The notes under the pieces: model-generated
What the model saw: only the letters and a program-made list of their open reading frames with translations
Databases searched by the model: none
What the model was told of the DNA's origin: nothing
Shown here: positions 9,031 to 18,293 of the stretch, in pieces
How positions within the stretch are numbered: position 1 is the first letter of the stretch
Layout of the letters: each line of letters begins with the position of its first letter
Program-made: the position numbers and the translations under genes
Origin: Polaromonas sp.
GTDB lineage: Bacteria; Pseudomonadota; Gammaproteobacteria; Burkholderiales; Burkholderiaceae_C
Length of the DNA: 64,000 bases
Reading direction: 5' to 3'
NCBI RefSeq assembly: GCF_030689685.1
Contig: NZ_JAUYEY010000046.1
Location: forward strand, 1 to 64,000

Positions 9031-9882
9031 ATGTCCCTCAATCTCGACGTACCGTCGCCGCTGCAATACTTTGCCAGCCTGGTTCAGAGCGACGAGCATT
9101 TTCCGTTGCTGGAAGCGGCCATCAGCCTGGCCCAGGACGAGTACCCCGACCTCGACGTGCAGCAGGTGCTGGGCGATGTGGACCAGTTGCTGGCCCGCCT
9201 GAAGCGCCGCCTGGCGGCCGACGCCTCCCCGCTGCAGCGCCTGCGGGCGCTGAATCAGTTCTTCTTTCGCGATCTGAACTTCGGTGGCAACATCAATGAC
9301 TACTACGACCCGGACAACAGCTACCTGAATGCCGTGCTCCGGACCCGCCGCGGCATTCCGATCTCGCTGGCGGTGCTGTGGCTGGAGCTGGCAGCCGGCG
9401 TGGGTCTCAACGCACGTGGTGTGGCTTTTCCTGGTCACTTCATGGTCAAGGTCAACCTGCCCAAGGGCCAGGTGGTGATCGACCCCTTCAGCGGCCACTC
9501 GCTGAGCCGCGAGGAGCTGTCCGAGCGGCTTGAGCCTTTCCGGCAGCGCAGCGGCTTGGTCGATGAATTTGAGGTGCCTGTCGGCCTGTATTTGCAGTCG
9601 GTGCCGGCGCGAGACATCATCGGGCGCATGCTGCGCAACCTCAAGGAAATTCATAAAACCCAGCAAGACTGGGTGCGGCTGATCGCGGTGCAGGACCGAC
9701 TGATCGTGTTGTTGCCGCAGGCATGGTCCGAGTACCGTGACCGCGGCATGGCGCTGGCTGAACAAGGCGAGGCCGGCCGTGCCGTGCCGGACCTGGAAAC
9801 CTACCTGAATCACGCCGAAGATGCGCTGGACCTGGACGGGGTGGCGGATCGCCTGGCCCGCTTGCGGCGCCAGAAAAGCTGA
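9031..9882 (+). CDS. SirB1/transglutaminase-like protein
   Basis: A cytosolic protein of 283 aa of the SirB1 family: a transglutaminase-like N-terminal and central part (NINDYYDPDNSYLNAVL, RRGIPISLAVLWLELA, GVAFPGHFMVKV) and a C-terminal TPR-like region (about 215-275, with YRDRGMALAEQGEAG). The family is widespread and its biochemical role is not settled. The Cys of a true transglutaminase triad is not evident, so I claim no enzymatic activity. It is probably co-oriented with murJ by chance of locus; its own ribosome-binding site is weak. Confidence 0.85.
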   Translation: MSLNLDVPSPLQYFASLVQSDEHFPLLEAAISLAQDEYPDLDVQQVLGDVDQLLARLKRRLAADASPLQRLRALNQFFFRDLNFGGNINDYYDPDNSYLNAVLRTRRGIPISLAVLWLELAAGVGLNARGVAFPGHFMVKVNLPKGQVVIDPFSGHSLSREELSERLEPFRQRSGLVDEFEVPVGLYLQSVPARDIIGRMLRNLKEIHKTQQDWVRLIAVQDRLIVLLPQAWSEYRDRGMALAEQGEAGRAVPDLETYLNHAEDALDLDGVADRLARLRRQKS

Positions 9883-9906
9883 TTCGCAGCGAGCGAACGT
9901 GGGGCT

Positions 9907-10836
9907 CTATCCCCGCTTCAAAAACTGGGGAATCTGCGGGCCATCGGTGGTCCGCGTGGTGCGTGCCAGCGTGGGTTTGACGACCGGTTTCGCGGGTGTA
10001 GCTGGCGTGCGGCCTGCGCTCAGCGTGGACAGGCGCCCGCCCGGCACCATGGACTCCTGGGCTGGCATCAGGCTGTTGGGCAGCGCGCCCCGGTGCCTGG
10101 AGACCACCTCTTCGGAAACGGTTTTTGGCAAAACGGCGGATTTCGGCGCCAGCGTGCGTGTCGGCGGAACCAACACCGTGCTGCCGTCATTGGCAGCTTG
10201 GGGCGGGTAAAGCTGGGGCCTGAGCCACTGCAATATCGGCGCCCATTGCGCCAGGTCAGTGGCGGCCTGCTGGGGCTGCAGGTCAAAAATTGTCAGCCCG
10301 CGTTCCAGGCTGCGCACATAGAGCTGGGTTTCGCGCAGCACTCCCAGAAACGGCACGCCCAGCGACTCCGACCACTCGTCCAGCGTCTGCGCGGCGTTGG
10401 TGCGCGCATCGATGCGCATGCCGACCACTGCCAGTCGGCAGCGCCCGCTGGCCACGCGCGGCATGCTCATCAGCTCCGCATGGCAGGCCTGGGCCGACTC
10501 GCGGTCAAACATCGAGTTGCAAACCGGCATCACGATGGCGTCAGCAAACATCACCACCCGCGCCAACTCGAAGCCGTGCATGCCGCCGGGGGTGTCGAGC
10601 ACCACATGGGTGATGCCGGTCGGCACGCGCAACATGTTTTTCTGGTCCACCGCCCACGGCGCGATGGGTGGCAGGGCAGCATCGCGCCGTTTCAGCCAGG
10701 CGCGGGCCGATTGCTGGCGATCCACATCGCCCAGCATGACCGAACTGCCGTTGCGCGCGCACCAGGCCGCGATATGGGCGGCGAGCGTGCTTTTGCCACT
10801 GCCTCCTTTGCGGTTGACGACTGCGATGACCGGCAT
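9907..10836 (-). CDS. Orphan ParA-family ATPase
   Basis: A MinD/ParA-type ATPase of 309 aa. The deviant Walker A motif KGGSGKST is at residues 9-16, directly after the start MPVIAVVNR; LDTPGGMHGFE is the Walker B-like segment. An upstream in-frame ATG would add 22 residues, but the family starts right before the beta-strand of the P-loop. The last roughly 100 residues are Pro/Ala/Arg-rich and low complexity, unlike standard chromosomal ParA. No parB or parS is next to it, so it is an orphan, perhaps positioning a cell-envelope or regulatory complex. It converges on the SirB1-like gene. Confidence 0.85.
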   Translation of the reverse strand: MPVIAVVNRKGGSGKSTLAAHIAAWCARNGSSVMLGDVDRQQSARAWLKRRDAALPPIAPWAVDQKNMLRVPTGITHVVLDTPGGMHGFELARVVMFADAIVMPVCNSMFDRESAQACHAELMSMPRVASGRCRLAVVGMRIDARTNAAQTLDEWSESLGVPFLGVLRETQLYVRSLERGLTIFDLQPQQAATDLAQWAPILQWLRPQLYPPQAANDGSTVLVPPTRTLAPKSAVLPKTVSEEVVSRHRGALPNSLMPAQESMVPGGRLSTLSAGRTPATPAKPVVKPTLARTTRTTDGPQIPQFLKRG

Positions 10837-11052
10837 GACTGCTCCATTCGGAATGAATTGAACAGTTTGATACAAATAGGACCAAAAGTCCAGTATGCCC
10901 AATGGCTACCTGTACGGGCAGCTAGTATTTTTGTAGCAAAAACCGCAGGCCAGTAGGGGCGCAGGCGCCCAGTGGGCACGACGGCCAGCAACACCCGCCT
11001 TGAGGCTGAGGCGCACGAGATCCGACGCCAAACCTGCCAGATTGAATTAAAA

Positions 11053-11069
11053 GTGTGGATAATACACAC
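11053..11069 (+). promoter_or_regulatory. Candidate HicB operator over the hicA -10 region
   Basis: GTGTGGATAATACACAC is an inverted repeat (arms GTGTG/CACAC, 7-nt centre) with a GATAAT -10-like box in its middle. It ends 1 bp before the hicA ATG, so a repressor bound here would block transcription; HicB antitoxins with DNA-binding domains are known to autoregulate in this way. Confidence 0.55.
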
Positions 11070-11070
11070 C

Positions 11071-11256
11071 ATGACGAGCGCAGACCTCATTAAACGCATG
11101 CTCAAAGCCGGGTGGGTGCTGCGTGGCGTCAAGGGCTCACACCATGTATATGTTCACCCGCAACGCCCCGGCCATGTGACGGTACCGCACCCGCGCAAAG
11201 ACCTGGGCACCGGCTTGTTGCACAAACTGTTGAAGCAAACTGATTTGAGCGTTTGA
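11071..11256 (+). CDS. hicA: HicA-type mRNA interferase toxin
   Basis: HicA toxins are small dsRBD-fold proteins that cleave mRNA. The 61-aa product starts MTSADLIKRMLKAGWVLRG, then KGSHHVYVHP with the expected catalytic His, and ends with TVPHPRKDLGTGLLHKLLKQ, the typical family tail. The ATG at 11071 was preferred over a longer frame because it gives the normal length and sits right after the operator. hicB follows 20 bp later, the standard toxin-first order. Confidence 0.93.
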   Translation: MTSADLIKRMLKAGWVLRGVKGSHHVYVHPQRPGHVTVPHPRKDLGTGLLHKLLKQTDLSV

Positions 11257-11276
11257 CGCTGACGAGAGGACATTTT

Positions 11277-11663
11277 ATGCACTACCCCATCGCTGTTGAA
11301 ACGGGCACCGGCACCCAGGCCTATGGTGTCGTCGTGCCCGATCTGCCTGGCTGCTTTTCAGCGGGCGATACGCTGGATGAGGCCATGGACAACGCCAAAG
11401 AGGCGATTGAGTTGTGGCTGGAGGTAGCGATTGATGACGGCATGGCCATACCTCAGCCCGGTGCCCTGGCCGATCATCAGCGCAACCGCGATTTCAAGGG
11501 CTGGACCTGGGGCCTGGTGACGGTGGACCTTGCCTCGCTGTCCGACAAGGCCGAGCGCATCAACATCACCTTGCCATCCCGTGTGCTGCGCAGGATTGAC
11601 CAGGCGGCGAAGGACGCAGGGGAGTCGCGGTCGGGGTATATCGCACGGCGGGCGCTGGCTTGA
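11277..11663 (+). CDS. hicB: HicB-type antitoxin
   Basis: HicB neutralises HicA and represses the operon. The 128-aa protein has an N-terminal RNase H-like HicB domain (YPIAVETG, VPDLPGCFSAGDTLDEAM, AIELWLEVAIDDG) and a C-terminal ribbon-helix-helix segment starting RINITLPSRVLRRID. The ATG at 11277 follows GAGAGGA at 11264-11270, a good ribosome-binding site, which decides the start over an upstream in-frame ATG. Confidence 0.94.
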   Translation: MHYPIAVETGTGTQAYGVVVPDLPGCFSAGDTLDEAMDNAKEAIELWLEVAIDDGMAIPQPGALADHQRNRDFKGWTWGLVTVDLASLSDKAERINITLPSRVLRRIDQAAKDAGESRSGYIARRALA

Positions 11664-11682
11664 TTTAGGCTGGAAAAGTCAG

Positions 11683-12126
11683 ATGGGATTTTTTGGAATC
11701 AGGACCGCTGGGGACATGCTTAACAAGCTTGAGAACGAATATGGGCGCTTCAAATCCGACTTTTCAGACGAAAATTTGTATAACTTTTTCGTAACGGCTA
11801 ACCATTTGAAGGACTATCTCAGGAACACGGATGCGGTGACTCAACGCATTCTCGACAACTTTGCTTCCGACCAGGACATCAAAGACAGCATGGATTTATG
11901 TGACAAGGCTAAACATCACACGTTAACCAAGCGTCCCAATCCAACGACGTGGACGTGGAGTGGCGAAATTGGTGGAGCCCCAATTGGCGTGCTCGCGATA
12001 GGAGAGGGCGACAAACGGGTACTGTTCAGCGGCACTCGCGATATCGATGTGGATTGGCTTGCAGATCGGGTGATGCTGAAATGGCGCGATTTTTTCGCGC
12101 TTCACGGCCTTGCTAACCAAGCCTAA
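11683..12126 (+). CDS. Hypothetical protein next to hicAB
   Basis: I do not recognise this 147-aa protein. It begins [20 protein letters not shown], is soluble with a charged, probably helical first half and a more mixed second half containing [20 protein letters not shown] and [18 protein letters not shown]. It starts 19 bp after hicB on the same strand, and its DNA is visibly more AT-rich than the neighbours, which fits cargo arriving with the hicAB insert. Its last codons overlap the convergent purM stop. Confidence 0.6.
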   Translation: MGFFGIRTAGDMLNKLENEYGRFKSDFSDENLYNFFVTANHLKDYLRNTDAVTQRILDNFASDQDIKDSMDLCDKAKHHTLTKRPNPTTWTWSGEIGGAPIGVLAIGEGDKRVLFSGTRDIDVDWLADRVMLKWRDFFALHGLANQA

Positions 12127-13163
12127 TTGACAGTCACAGCGGCGCCGTCGCCTTTGGCCGCAATCACGCCAATTTCATACACCTGCTCGCCAGAATCGCG
12201 CAGCGTGGCCGCAGTTGCCGCGGCGTGGGCAGCAGCTACCACCACCACCATGCCAATGCCATTGTTGAAGGTGCGGTTCATCTCGAAATCGGAGATGGCG
12301 GCAGTGGCCTGCAGCCAGGCAAACAACTCGGTTTGTGGCCAACTGCCTTTTTTCAGGTGGGCGGCCGTGCCTTCGGGCAGCACGCGCGGGATGTTTTCGA
12401 GCAGGCCGCCGCCGGTGATGTGAGCGAGCGCCTTGATCGGGTGGACCGCCAAGGCCGCCAGCACGTTTTTGACGTACAAGCGGGTCGGCTCCATCAGGGC
12501 TTCGCGGAAGGGCTTGCCATCGAGCGTGGCGGGCAGGTCGCTGCCGGCGCGCTCGATACATTTGCGGACCAGGCTGAAACCGTTGGAGTGAACACCACTG
12601 CTGGCCAGGCCCAGCACCACGTCACCGGGCGTCACGTCTCGGCCCGTCAGGATTTTCGACTTTTCGACGGCGCCGACAGCAAAACCGGCCAAATCGTATT
12701 CGCCCTCGGGATACATGCCGGGCATTTCGGCAGTTTCGCCGCCTATCAACGCGCAGCCACTGAGTTCACAGCCTTTGGCGATGCCGCCGACCACGGCGGC
12801 GGCGGTGTCCACGTCCAGCTTGCCGCAGGCAAAGTAGTCGAGGAAAAACAGCGGCTCGGCACCCTGCACCAGCACGTCATTGACGCTCATGGCGACCAGG
12901 TCGATGCCCACGGTGTCGTGCATCTTCCATTCAAAGGCCAGGCGCAGCTTGGTGCCGACGCCGTCGGTGCCGCTGACCAGCACCGGCTCCTTGTAACGCT
13001 TGGGCACCTCAAACAGCGCGCCGAAGCCGCCTATCCCCGCCAGCACCCCTTCGCGCATGGTTTTTTTGGCCAGCGGCTTGATGCGTTCAACCAGGGCGTC
13101 ACCAGCGTCAATGTCAACGCCGGCGTCTTTGTAGTTCAGGGGGGAGGAAGAGGAGGTGGTCAT
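12123..13163 (-). CDS. purM: Phosphoribosylformylglycinamidine cyclo-ligase (AIR synthase)
   Basis: PurM makes aminoimidazole ribonucleotide from FGAM with ATP in purine synthesis. The 346-aa protein begins [21 protein letters not shown] and carries [14 protein letters not shown], the dimer/ATP segment [19 protein letters not shown] and [11 protein letters not shown]. The upstream frame (another 37 codons) runs through a hairpin region and lacks family similarity, so the ATG at 13161-13163 is used. It overlaps the end of the unknown gene on the other strand by 4 bp. Confidence 0.96.
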   Translation of the reverse strand: MTTSSSSPLNYKDAGVDIDAGDALVERIKPLAKKTMREGVLAGIGGFGALFEVPKRYKEPVLVSGTDGVGTKLRLAFEWKMHDTVGIDLVAMSVNDVLVQGAEPLFFLDYFACGKLDVDTAAAVVGGIAKGCELSGCALIGGETAEMPGMYPEGEYDLAGFAVGAVEKSKILTGRDVTPGDVVLGLASSGVHSNGFSLVRKCIERAGSDLPATLDGKPFREALMEPTRLYVKNVLAALAVHPIKALAHITGGGLLENIPRVLPEGTAAHLKKGSWPQTELFAWLQATAAISDFEMNRTFNNGIGMVVVVAAAHAAATAATLRDSGEQVYEIGVIAAKGDGAAVTVN

Positions 13164-13167
13164 TGCA

Positions 13168-13202
13168 GCTTGGTGGGTAACGGCTTCGGACGGGCACCAA
13201 GC
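13168..13202. promoter_or_regulatory. Inverted repeat between purM and hda
   Basis: GCTTGGTG at 13168-13175 pairs with CACCAAGC at 13195-13202. It lies 5 bp before the purM start, so it could be a 5' UTR hairpin or an operator. A TAGAAT -10-like box for hda lies at 13207-13212. Function is not established. Confidence 0.35.
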
Positions 13203-13327
13203 CCGATAGAATGAAAGCCAAGATTCTAAGGGTTCACCCCAGACGGCTGTATGCAATTTACTCCCCCCTCCCAACTTGCGGCCGCTTGTTGCCCGGTTCT
13301 GGCGCTGGCGGGAAGGGCAGGTCGTCC

Positions 13328-14014
13328 ATGAAACAGATTGCGCTGGACATCGGTCTGGCCTCGCCGCCTTCGCTGGTCAATTTTTTTGCCGGCCCGAACG
13401 AGGCGGCGCTCAAACACCTGGAACTGTGGGCTGGCAACAGCTTGCGTTCCCCGGTGCCGACCTACCTTTGGGGCGAGCCCGGCAGCGGCAAGACCCATTT
13501 GCTCAAGGCCGTCAGCGAGGCGATGCGCGAGCAGGGTGCGGCCATCGGCTGGCTGGATGCGACGGTGCTGGAACCGCCTGAATTCAACGAAAGCTGGGCC
13601 GCCGTCATCCTTGACGACTGCCATCTGTACACGGCGGTGCAGCAGCAGGCCGCTTTCAACTGGTTCGTCAATGCGCTCAATGCCCCCGACGGCCATCCGC
13701 GCTGGGTGCTGGCGGCTGGTGCCGCGCCGCCCGCAGACCTGTCTTTGCGCGAAGACCTGCGCACGCGCCTGGGCTGGGGCCATGTGTTTGCGCTACAGGC
13801 CCTGACAGAGCCGGAACGCCGTGCCGTGCTGCGCCAGGAGGCGGATGCGCGCGGCGTGTTTTTGAGTGATGAGGCGATGGATTTCATCCTGAGCCGCTTT
13901 TCGCGCGACCTCGGCAACCTGATGCAACTGCTGGACCAGCTCGACGGGTATGCGCTGCAGACCCAACGCGCCATTACCATTCCCTTGATCAAGTCCATGC
14001 TGGAGAACCTTTGA
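13328..14014 (+). CDS. hda: DnaA regulatory inactivator Hda
   Basis: Hda is a DnaA-like AAA+ protein that, with the beta clamp, stimulates hydrolysis of DnaA-ATP and so limits re-initiation. The 228-aa protein starts [10 protein letters not shown], where the first residues form the clamp-binding peptide, then the Walker [12 protein letters not shown] near residue 53, the Walker B ILDDCHLY and the sensor region [10 protein letters not shown]-like [10 protein letters not shown]. The ATG at 13328 gives the normal length; an upstream frame is longer but passes through non-coding DNA. The following HAD gene starts inside its stop codon (TTGA). Confidence 0.92.
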   Translation: MKQIALDIGLASPPSLVNFFAGPNEAALKHLELWAGNSLRSPVPTYLWGEPGSGKTHLLKAVSEAMREQGAAIGWLDATVLEPPEFNESWAAVILDDCHLYTAVQQQAAFNWFVNALNAPDGHPRWVLAAGAAPPADLSLREDLRTRLGWGHVFALQALTEPERRAVLRQEADARGVFLSDEAMDFILSRFSRDLGNLMQLLDQLDGYALQTQRAITIPLIKSMLENL

Positions 14015-14679
14015 CTTTGAAACTGGCATTGTTTGACCTCGACCACACGCTGATCCCCTTCGATTCCGATTACGAATGGGGCGAATTCACCATCGCGCTG
14101 GGCTGGTGCGACGGTCATGAGTTCAAACGCCGCAACGCTGAATTTTTTGCCCAGTACCAGGCCGGGACGCTCGATATCCATGACTACGTCAGGTTTGCCA
14201 CGCAGGCGATCCGCGAGCAGGGCGCTGCAAATTCGATAGCTGCCCACGCCCGTTTCATGCGGGAAATCGTGAAAAAAGGCATCAAGAATTCGGCCCAGGC
14301 TCTGGTTCGCCAGCACCAGGCGGCGGGCGACGAGGTCGTGATCGTCACCGCCACCAACGAGTTCGTGACGCGGCCTATCGCGGCGGCCTTCGGCGTGACG
14401 GAATTGATTGCGGTCGAGCTGGAGCGTGACGCCGGCGGCCAACCGACCGGCGCCATCCGCGGCACGCCGTCTTTCCGAGAGGGCAAGGTGACCCGGGTCC
14501 AGCAGTGGCTGGCTGACCGTGGAGGGGACTGGGACACGGTCGAAACCACGTTTTATACCGATTCCCTCAACGATCTGGCCCTGCTCGAAAAAGTCACACA
14601 TCCGGTGGCCACCAACCCCGACGAGCGCCTGCGCGCCATCGCCGTGACGCGCGGATGGCGCATACTTGAGCTGTTCTAA
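14011..14679 (+). CDS. HAD-IB family hydrolase (SerB-like phosphatase)
   Basis: A 222-aa haloacid dehalogenase-superfamily phosphatase, subfamily IB. Motif I FDLDHTLIPFDSD is at the very N-terminus, motif II lies in VIVTATNEFVTR, and motif IV is FYTDSLNDLALLEK. Family members act on small phosphomonoesters such as phosphoserine; the substrate here is not readable. The TTG start overlaps the hda stop (TTGA at 14011-14014), so it is translationally coupled to hda, a common arrangement in Burkholderiales. Confidence 0.88.
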   Translation: MTLKLALFDLDHTLIPFDSDYEWGEFTIALGWCDGHEFKRRNAEFFAQYQAGTLDIHDYVRFATQAIREQGAANSIAAHARFMREIVKKGIKNSAQALVRQHQAAGDEVVIVTATNEFVTRPIAAAFGVTELIAVELERDAGGQPTGAIRGTPSFREGKVTRVQQWLADRGGDWDTVETTFYTDSLNDLALLEKVTHPVATNPDERLRAIAVTRGWRILELF

Positions 14680-14741
14680 CTGCCGGGGACTGCGGCCCTT
14701 GCCCTGCAAGCGCGGCCGGCCCGGAAAAATCTCCTGATTCA

Positions 14742-16370
14742 ATGATCAAAAAATTTATCGACAAGCTGTTCGGCAAGCCCGCCAGCGCCACCCGGTCCAA
14801 AAAATCAGTTTTCGGCGAGCGCCGCGATGTCGGCCCCCAGGACCATGCGATTGATCCCAAGCTGGTGGACGAACGCGCGATGGACGTGGTGCATACCCTC
14901 AAGCATGGCGGCTACGAGGCTTACATTGTGGGCGGCGCGGTGCGCGACCTGCTGGTTGGTTTGCGTCCGAAAGACTTTGACGTGGCCACCGACGCCACGC
15001 CCGAGCAGGTCAAGGGCCTGTTTCGCCGCGCCTTCATCATCGGCCGGCGTTTCCGCATCGTGCATGTGGTCTATGGCCGTGGCCGCGAGCATGAAGTGAT
15101 CGAGGTCTCTACCTTCCGCGCGCACCTCGACAGCAGCCTGGCCGAGCAGGTGGGTGGTAATGAGCGCACCAGCAAAAGCGAGTTGGCCGGCATGAAACAC
15201 GCCGTTGATGCCTCTGGCCGCGTGCTGCGCGACAACGTGTGGGGGCCGATGGAAGAAGACGCCGCCCGCCGCGACTTCACCATCAACGCCATGTATTACG
15301 ACCCGGAAACGCAGATTGTTGTGGACTACCACCACGGCATCCGCGACGCCAAGAAAAAAATCATCCGCATGATCGGCGACCCGGCCACGCGCTACCGCGA
15401 AGACCCGGTGCGCATCATCCGCGCCGTGCGGTTTGCCGCCAAGCTCAGCGCGCTGGGTTTCAAGTTTGAAGACAAAACGGTAGAACCCCTGCGCAAAATG
15501 AAAACCCTGCTGGCCGATGTGCCGCAGTCGCGCCTGTTTGACGAAATGCTCAAGCTGCTGCAAACCGGCCACGCGCTGGCCAGCATCGAACAGCTCAAGT
15601 TTCTGGGGCTCAACACCGGCATCTACCCGCTGCTGGATGTGGTGGTTGATACCGCCGAAGAGCCGTTTTTGCAGCTGGCCCTGCTCGACACCGATCGCCG
15701 CGTGGGCGAAGGCAAACCGGTCGCGCCCAGTTTTTTGCTGTCTTGCGTGTTGTGGGCCGATGTACGCACCGGGTGGGAGCAACGTCTGCAGCGCGGTGAA
15801 CACATCATGCCCGCGTTGCAGGACGCGATTGACGACGCCTTCAACGCCAAGATCGGTGATGTCTCGGGGCGCGGCAAGCTGGGCACCGACATGCGCGAGA
15901 TCTGGACCATGCAGCCGCGTTTTGAAAAGCGCACCGGCAGCTCGCCTTACTCGCTGCTGGACCAGCCGCGCTTTCGCGCCGGTTTTGACTTTTTGCGGCT
16001 GCGCGCACAGACCGGCGAGATTGATCTGGAGCTGTCCGAGTGGTGGGAAAAGTTCAGCACCGCTTACGACGACGAGCGCCACGAGATGATCGAGCAGATG
16101 CGGCTGGCGCAATCGCAAAAGTCGCAGTCGCCGCGTACCCGCGTCAAACGGAGCGAGCCCGACACGCCCCGCGCGGCAAGCCCTGGCACCGGCCAGCCCG
16201 CCGCAGAGGGCGACCGCCTGCCCGCTGTCCAACCCGGCCAGAGCAGCGAGCCGGGCGAATTCGGCGATGCAGCGCCCGCCAAAAAGCGCAGGCGCCGCCG
16301 CAAGCCAGGCAACCGCGAAGGCGGCGCCGTGTCGGCCAGCCCACCGTCTGACACACCAGGCGACTACTGA
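14742..16370 (+). CDS. pcnB: Poly(A) polymerase I
   Basis: PcnB adds 3' poly(A) tails that direct RNA to decay. The nucleotidyltransferase core is clear: GGAVRDLLVG near residue 66, KDFDVATDATPEQV, RRFRIVHV, and RRDFTINAMYYDP in the second part. The chain is 542 aa, longer than the E. coli enzyme's core, with a C-terminal tail (from about 450) of low complexity ending in a very basic KKRRRRRKPG patch that probably binds RNA. folK starts 9 bp later, matching the pcnB-folK order of other proteobacteria. Confidence 0.95.
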   Translation: MIKKFIDKLFGKPASATRSKKSVFGERRDVGPQDHAIDPKLVDERAMDVVHTLKHGGYEAYIVGGAVRDLLVGLRPKDFDVATDATPEQVKGLFRRAFIIGRRFRIVHVVYGRGREHEVIEVSTFRAHLDSSLAEQVGGNERTSKSELAGMKHAVDASGRVLRDNVWGPMEEDAARRDFTINAMYYDPETQIVVDYHHGIRDAKKKIIRMIGDPATRYREDPVRIIRAVRFAAKLSALGFKFEDKTVEPLRKMKTLLADVPQSRLFDEMLKLLQTGHALASIEQLKFLGLNTGIYPLLDVVVDTAEEPFLQLALLDTDRRVGEGKPVAPSFLLSCVLWADVRTGWEQRLQRGEHIMPALQDAIDDAFNAKIGDVSGRGKLGTDMREIWTMQPRFEKRTGSSPYSLLDQPRFRAGFDFLRLRAQTGEIDLELSEWWEKFSTAYDDERHEMIEQMRLAQSQKSQSPRTRVKRSEPDTPRAASPGTGQPAAEGDRLPAVQPGQSSEPGEFGDAAPAKKRRRRRKPGNREGGAVSASPPSDTPGDY

Positions 16371-16379
16371 GACCGCGAC

Positions 16380-16919
16380 ATGCCAGCCGGTGGTCCCCGG
16401 AGTGATGCCGCGCTGCCGGTCAGGGTTTATGTCGCCATAGGCGCCAACCTGGGCGATGCACAGGCATCGGTGCACCAAGCCATACACGCGCTGGACAAAC
16501 TACCGCAGACCCGCTTGGCACAAAGCTCCAGCCTGTACCGCACCGCGCCCATTGTCAGCGGTCCGATTGACCCCGCGGGACCGGATGCAGGGCTCGATTA
16601 CATCAACGCCGTGGTTGCGCTAGACACCGCCTTGCCCGCCCTGGAGTTGCTGGCGCAACTGCAGGCGCTGGAGCAAGCCGCCGGACGCGAGCGGCCGTAC
16701 CAAGACGCGCCACGCACGCTGGACCTCGATCTGCTGTTATATGGCAAGAGCCGCATTGATTCATCACGACTGACGGTGCCGCATCCGCGCATGTGGCAGC
16801 GCGCTTTTGTGCTGGTGCCGCTGGCGGAGATTGCGCCCGAGCTGGTTCCGCCTGGGCAGTTGGATGCGGTGGCCGCGCAGGCCGCGCAGGCCATCACACG
16901 GCTCGACCTTGGCGCGTGA
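16380..16919 (+). CDS. folK: 6-hydroxymethyl-7,8-dihydropterin pyrophosphokinase
   Basis: HPPK transfers pyrophosphate from ATP to hydroxymethyldihydropterin in folate synthesis. The 179-aa protein has the family pattern: VYVAIGANLGDAQASV, a run leading to ERPYQDAPRTLDLDLLLYG, and PHPRMWQRAFVLVPLAEI. The Asp pair in LDLDLL is the Mg/ATP site by family knowledge. An N-terminal extension of about 15 residues precedes the first strand; an internal start would be possible. It is probably co-transcribed with pcnB. Confidence 0.94.
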   Translation: MPAGGPRSDAALPVRVYVAIGANLGDAQASVHQAIHALDKLPQTRLAQSSSLYRTAPIVSGPIDPAGPDAGLDYINAVVALDTALPALELLAQLQALEQAAGRERPYQDAPRTLDLDLLLYGKSRIDSSRLTVPHPRMWQRAFVLVPLAEIAPELVPPGQLDAVAAQAAQAITRLDLGA

Positions 16920-16929
16920 TGGAAGGCGA

Positions 16930-17580
16930 TCAGGGCGCCAGCCGTTCACGCAGCCAACCGCCCCCGTCCTGCGGCGTGTAACGCAGCCGGTCATGGAGCC
17001 GGCTTCTGCGGCCCTGCCAGAACTGCCATGCGTCAGGCACCAGGCGGTAGCCACCCCAGTGCGGCGGGCGCGGCGGCTGTAGCATAAACTTGACGCCATA
17101 TTTGGCGGCATTGGTCACCAGCACACTGCGGCCTGAGATCACCTCGCTTTGCGGGCTGGCCCAGGCACCGATGCGCGAGTCCAGTGGCCGGCTGTGGAAA
17201 TACGCATCGCTTTCCTCAGCTGATACTTTTTCAACCACGCCTTCGATACGCACCACGCGCTCAAGCTCGACCCAGTGAAACTGCAAGGCGGCAAAGGCGT
17301 TGCTGGCCAGTTCGCGGCCCTTGCGGCTGTCGTAGTTGGTGTACCAGACAATACCGCGCTCGTCATAAGCTTTGATCAGCACCAGGCGGGTGGAGGGGCG
17401 TCCGTTGTCAGCCACGGTGGCCAGCGTCATCGCGTTGGGCTCGGGCACTTGGCCGCTGATGGCTTCGTTCAGCCATTGATCGAACTGCTTCATGGGGTCG
17501 GCGTTTGACGCTTCTTCATTCAGTTCGGCACGTTCGTAACTCTTGCGCAGGTCGGCGATGTTTTGGGTGGGCTCTGACAT
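16930..17580 (-). CDS. pdxH: Pyridoxamine 5'-phosphate oxidase
   Basis: PdxH is an FMN enzyme oxidising PNP/PMP to PLP. The 216-aa protein starts [20 protein letters not shown] and shows [10 protein letters not shown]-like [19 protein letters not shown], then [19 protein letters not shown], the FMN and phosphate segments, and the family ending [13 protein letters not shown] longer frame to 17646 lacks similarity. It is convergent to folK with a 10-bp gap and divergent from the nucleotidyltransferase gene with only 23 bp between starts. Confidence 0.95.
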   Translation of the reverse strand: MSEPTQNIADLRKSYERAELNEEASNADPMKQFDQWLNEAISGQVPEPNAMTLATVADNGRPSTRLVLIKAYDERGIVWYTNYDSRKGRELASNAFAALQFHWVELERVVRIEGVVEKVSAEESDAYFHSRPLDSRIGAWASPQSEVISGRSVLVTNAAKYGVKFMLQPPRPPHWGGYRLVPDAWQFWQGRRSRLHDRLRYTPQDGGGWLRERLAP

Positions 17581-17603
17581 ACTGGAAGTATAGGTAGTCC
17601 ACC

Positions 17604-18188
17604 ATGCCCCTGTCCCCATCTCCTGTATCTTCCTCGCCTTCGGCATTGCCCACCGTCATCGTGCTGGCCGCCGGGCGCGGTGAACGTTTTATCGCCAGTG
17701 GTGGCAACACGCACAAGCTCGAAGCTTTGCTCGCGGGCAAGCCGGTGCTGCAGCATGTGCTCGATGCGGTGCAGGCCAGCGGGCTGCCACACCATGTGGT
17801 GCGGGCCGATGCTTCGCGTCCCGGCATGGGTGACTCGATTGCCGAGGGGGTGCGGGCCACGCTTGATGCGGCGGGCTGGCTGATTTTGCCGGGCGATCTG
17901 CCGCTGGTGCGCAGCGACACCTTGCGGGCTGTGGCTCAGGCGCTGGCGCAACACGCGGTGGTGATTCCGTCGTACCGGGGCGTGCGCGGCCACCCGGTCG
18001 GGTTTTCCGCCGATTGCCGTGACGCTTTGCTGGATTTGAAGGGAAATCAGGGGGCAGCCCTCGTCGTTCGTGCGTGGGCAGCTATCAATTCAGTAGCAAC
18101 TCTGGCGCTGGACGATGCCGGTGTGGTGACGGATATCGATACGCTGGATGATCTGGCGCACGCCGAGAGGCTGCTGGCCGCGCGCTGA
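17604..18188 (+). CDS. MobA-like NTP transferase (MocA type)
   Basis: A 194-aa nucleotidyltransferase of the MobA/MocA group. The N-terminal loop [12 protein letters not shown] and the acidic metal motif LPGDLPLV near residue 94 are both present. By family this could be molybdenum-cofactor cytidylyltransferase, but no molybdoenzyme genes are nearby. Residues about 150-165 ([17 protein letters not shown]) are encoded by a copy of the TAGCTGCCCACGC dispersed element, an apparent in-frame acquisition. Confidence 0.8.
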   Translation: MPLSPSPVSSSPSALPTVIVLAAGRGERFIASGGNTHKLEALLAGKPVLQHVLDAVQASGLPHHVVRADASRPGMGDSIAEGVRATLDAAGWLILPGDLPLVRSDTLRAVAQALAQHAVVIPSYRGVRGHPVGFSADCRDALLDLKGNQGAALVVRAWAAINSVATLALDDAGVVTDIDTLDDLAHAERLLAAR

Positions 18189-18199
18189 TTGGTTCTATT

Positions 18200-18293
18200 C
18201 AAGCAGGGGCCGCGGAACCGGCTTTGCCGGGCCGCAGGCGCAGCGGCCCCCTCGGGGGGCAGGGAGCTACACGCAGTGAGCGACCGTGGGGGC
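18200..18293. repeat. GGCCCCC-type dispersed repeat
   Basis: This unit (CAAGCAGGGGCCGC, GGGCCGCAGGCGCAGCGG, CCCCCTCGGGGGG, CGACCGTGGGGGC) fills the gap between the MobA-like gene and sodC and closely matches 7279-7369. It ends exactly at the sodC stop codon. Palindromic parts suggest it can fold in RNA and may act as a transcript end. Confidence 0.8.

Noticed and set aside
7401-9041. A 546-codon open frame opposite murJ
   Set aside because: It is antisense to the well-supported MurJ gene, rich in His/Gln/Arg as typical for shadow frames of GC-rich membrane genes, and matches no family.
14805-16487. A 560-codon open frame opposite pcnB and folK
   Set aside because: It runs through two certain genes in antisense and shows no domain; the openness is due to codon bias.
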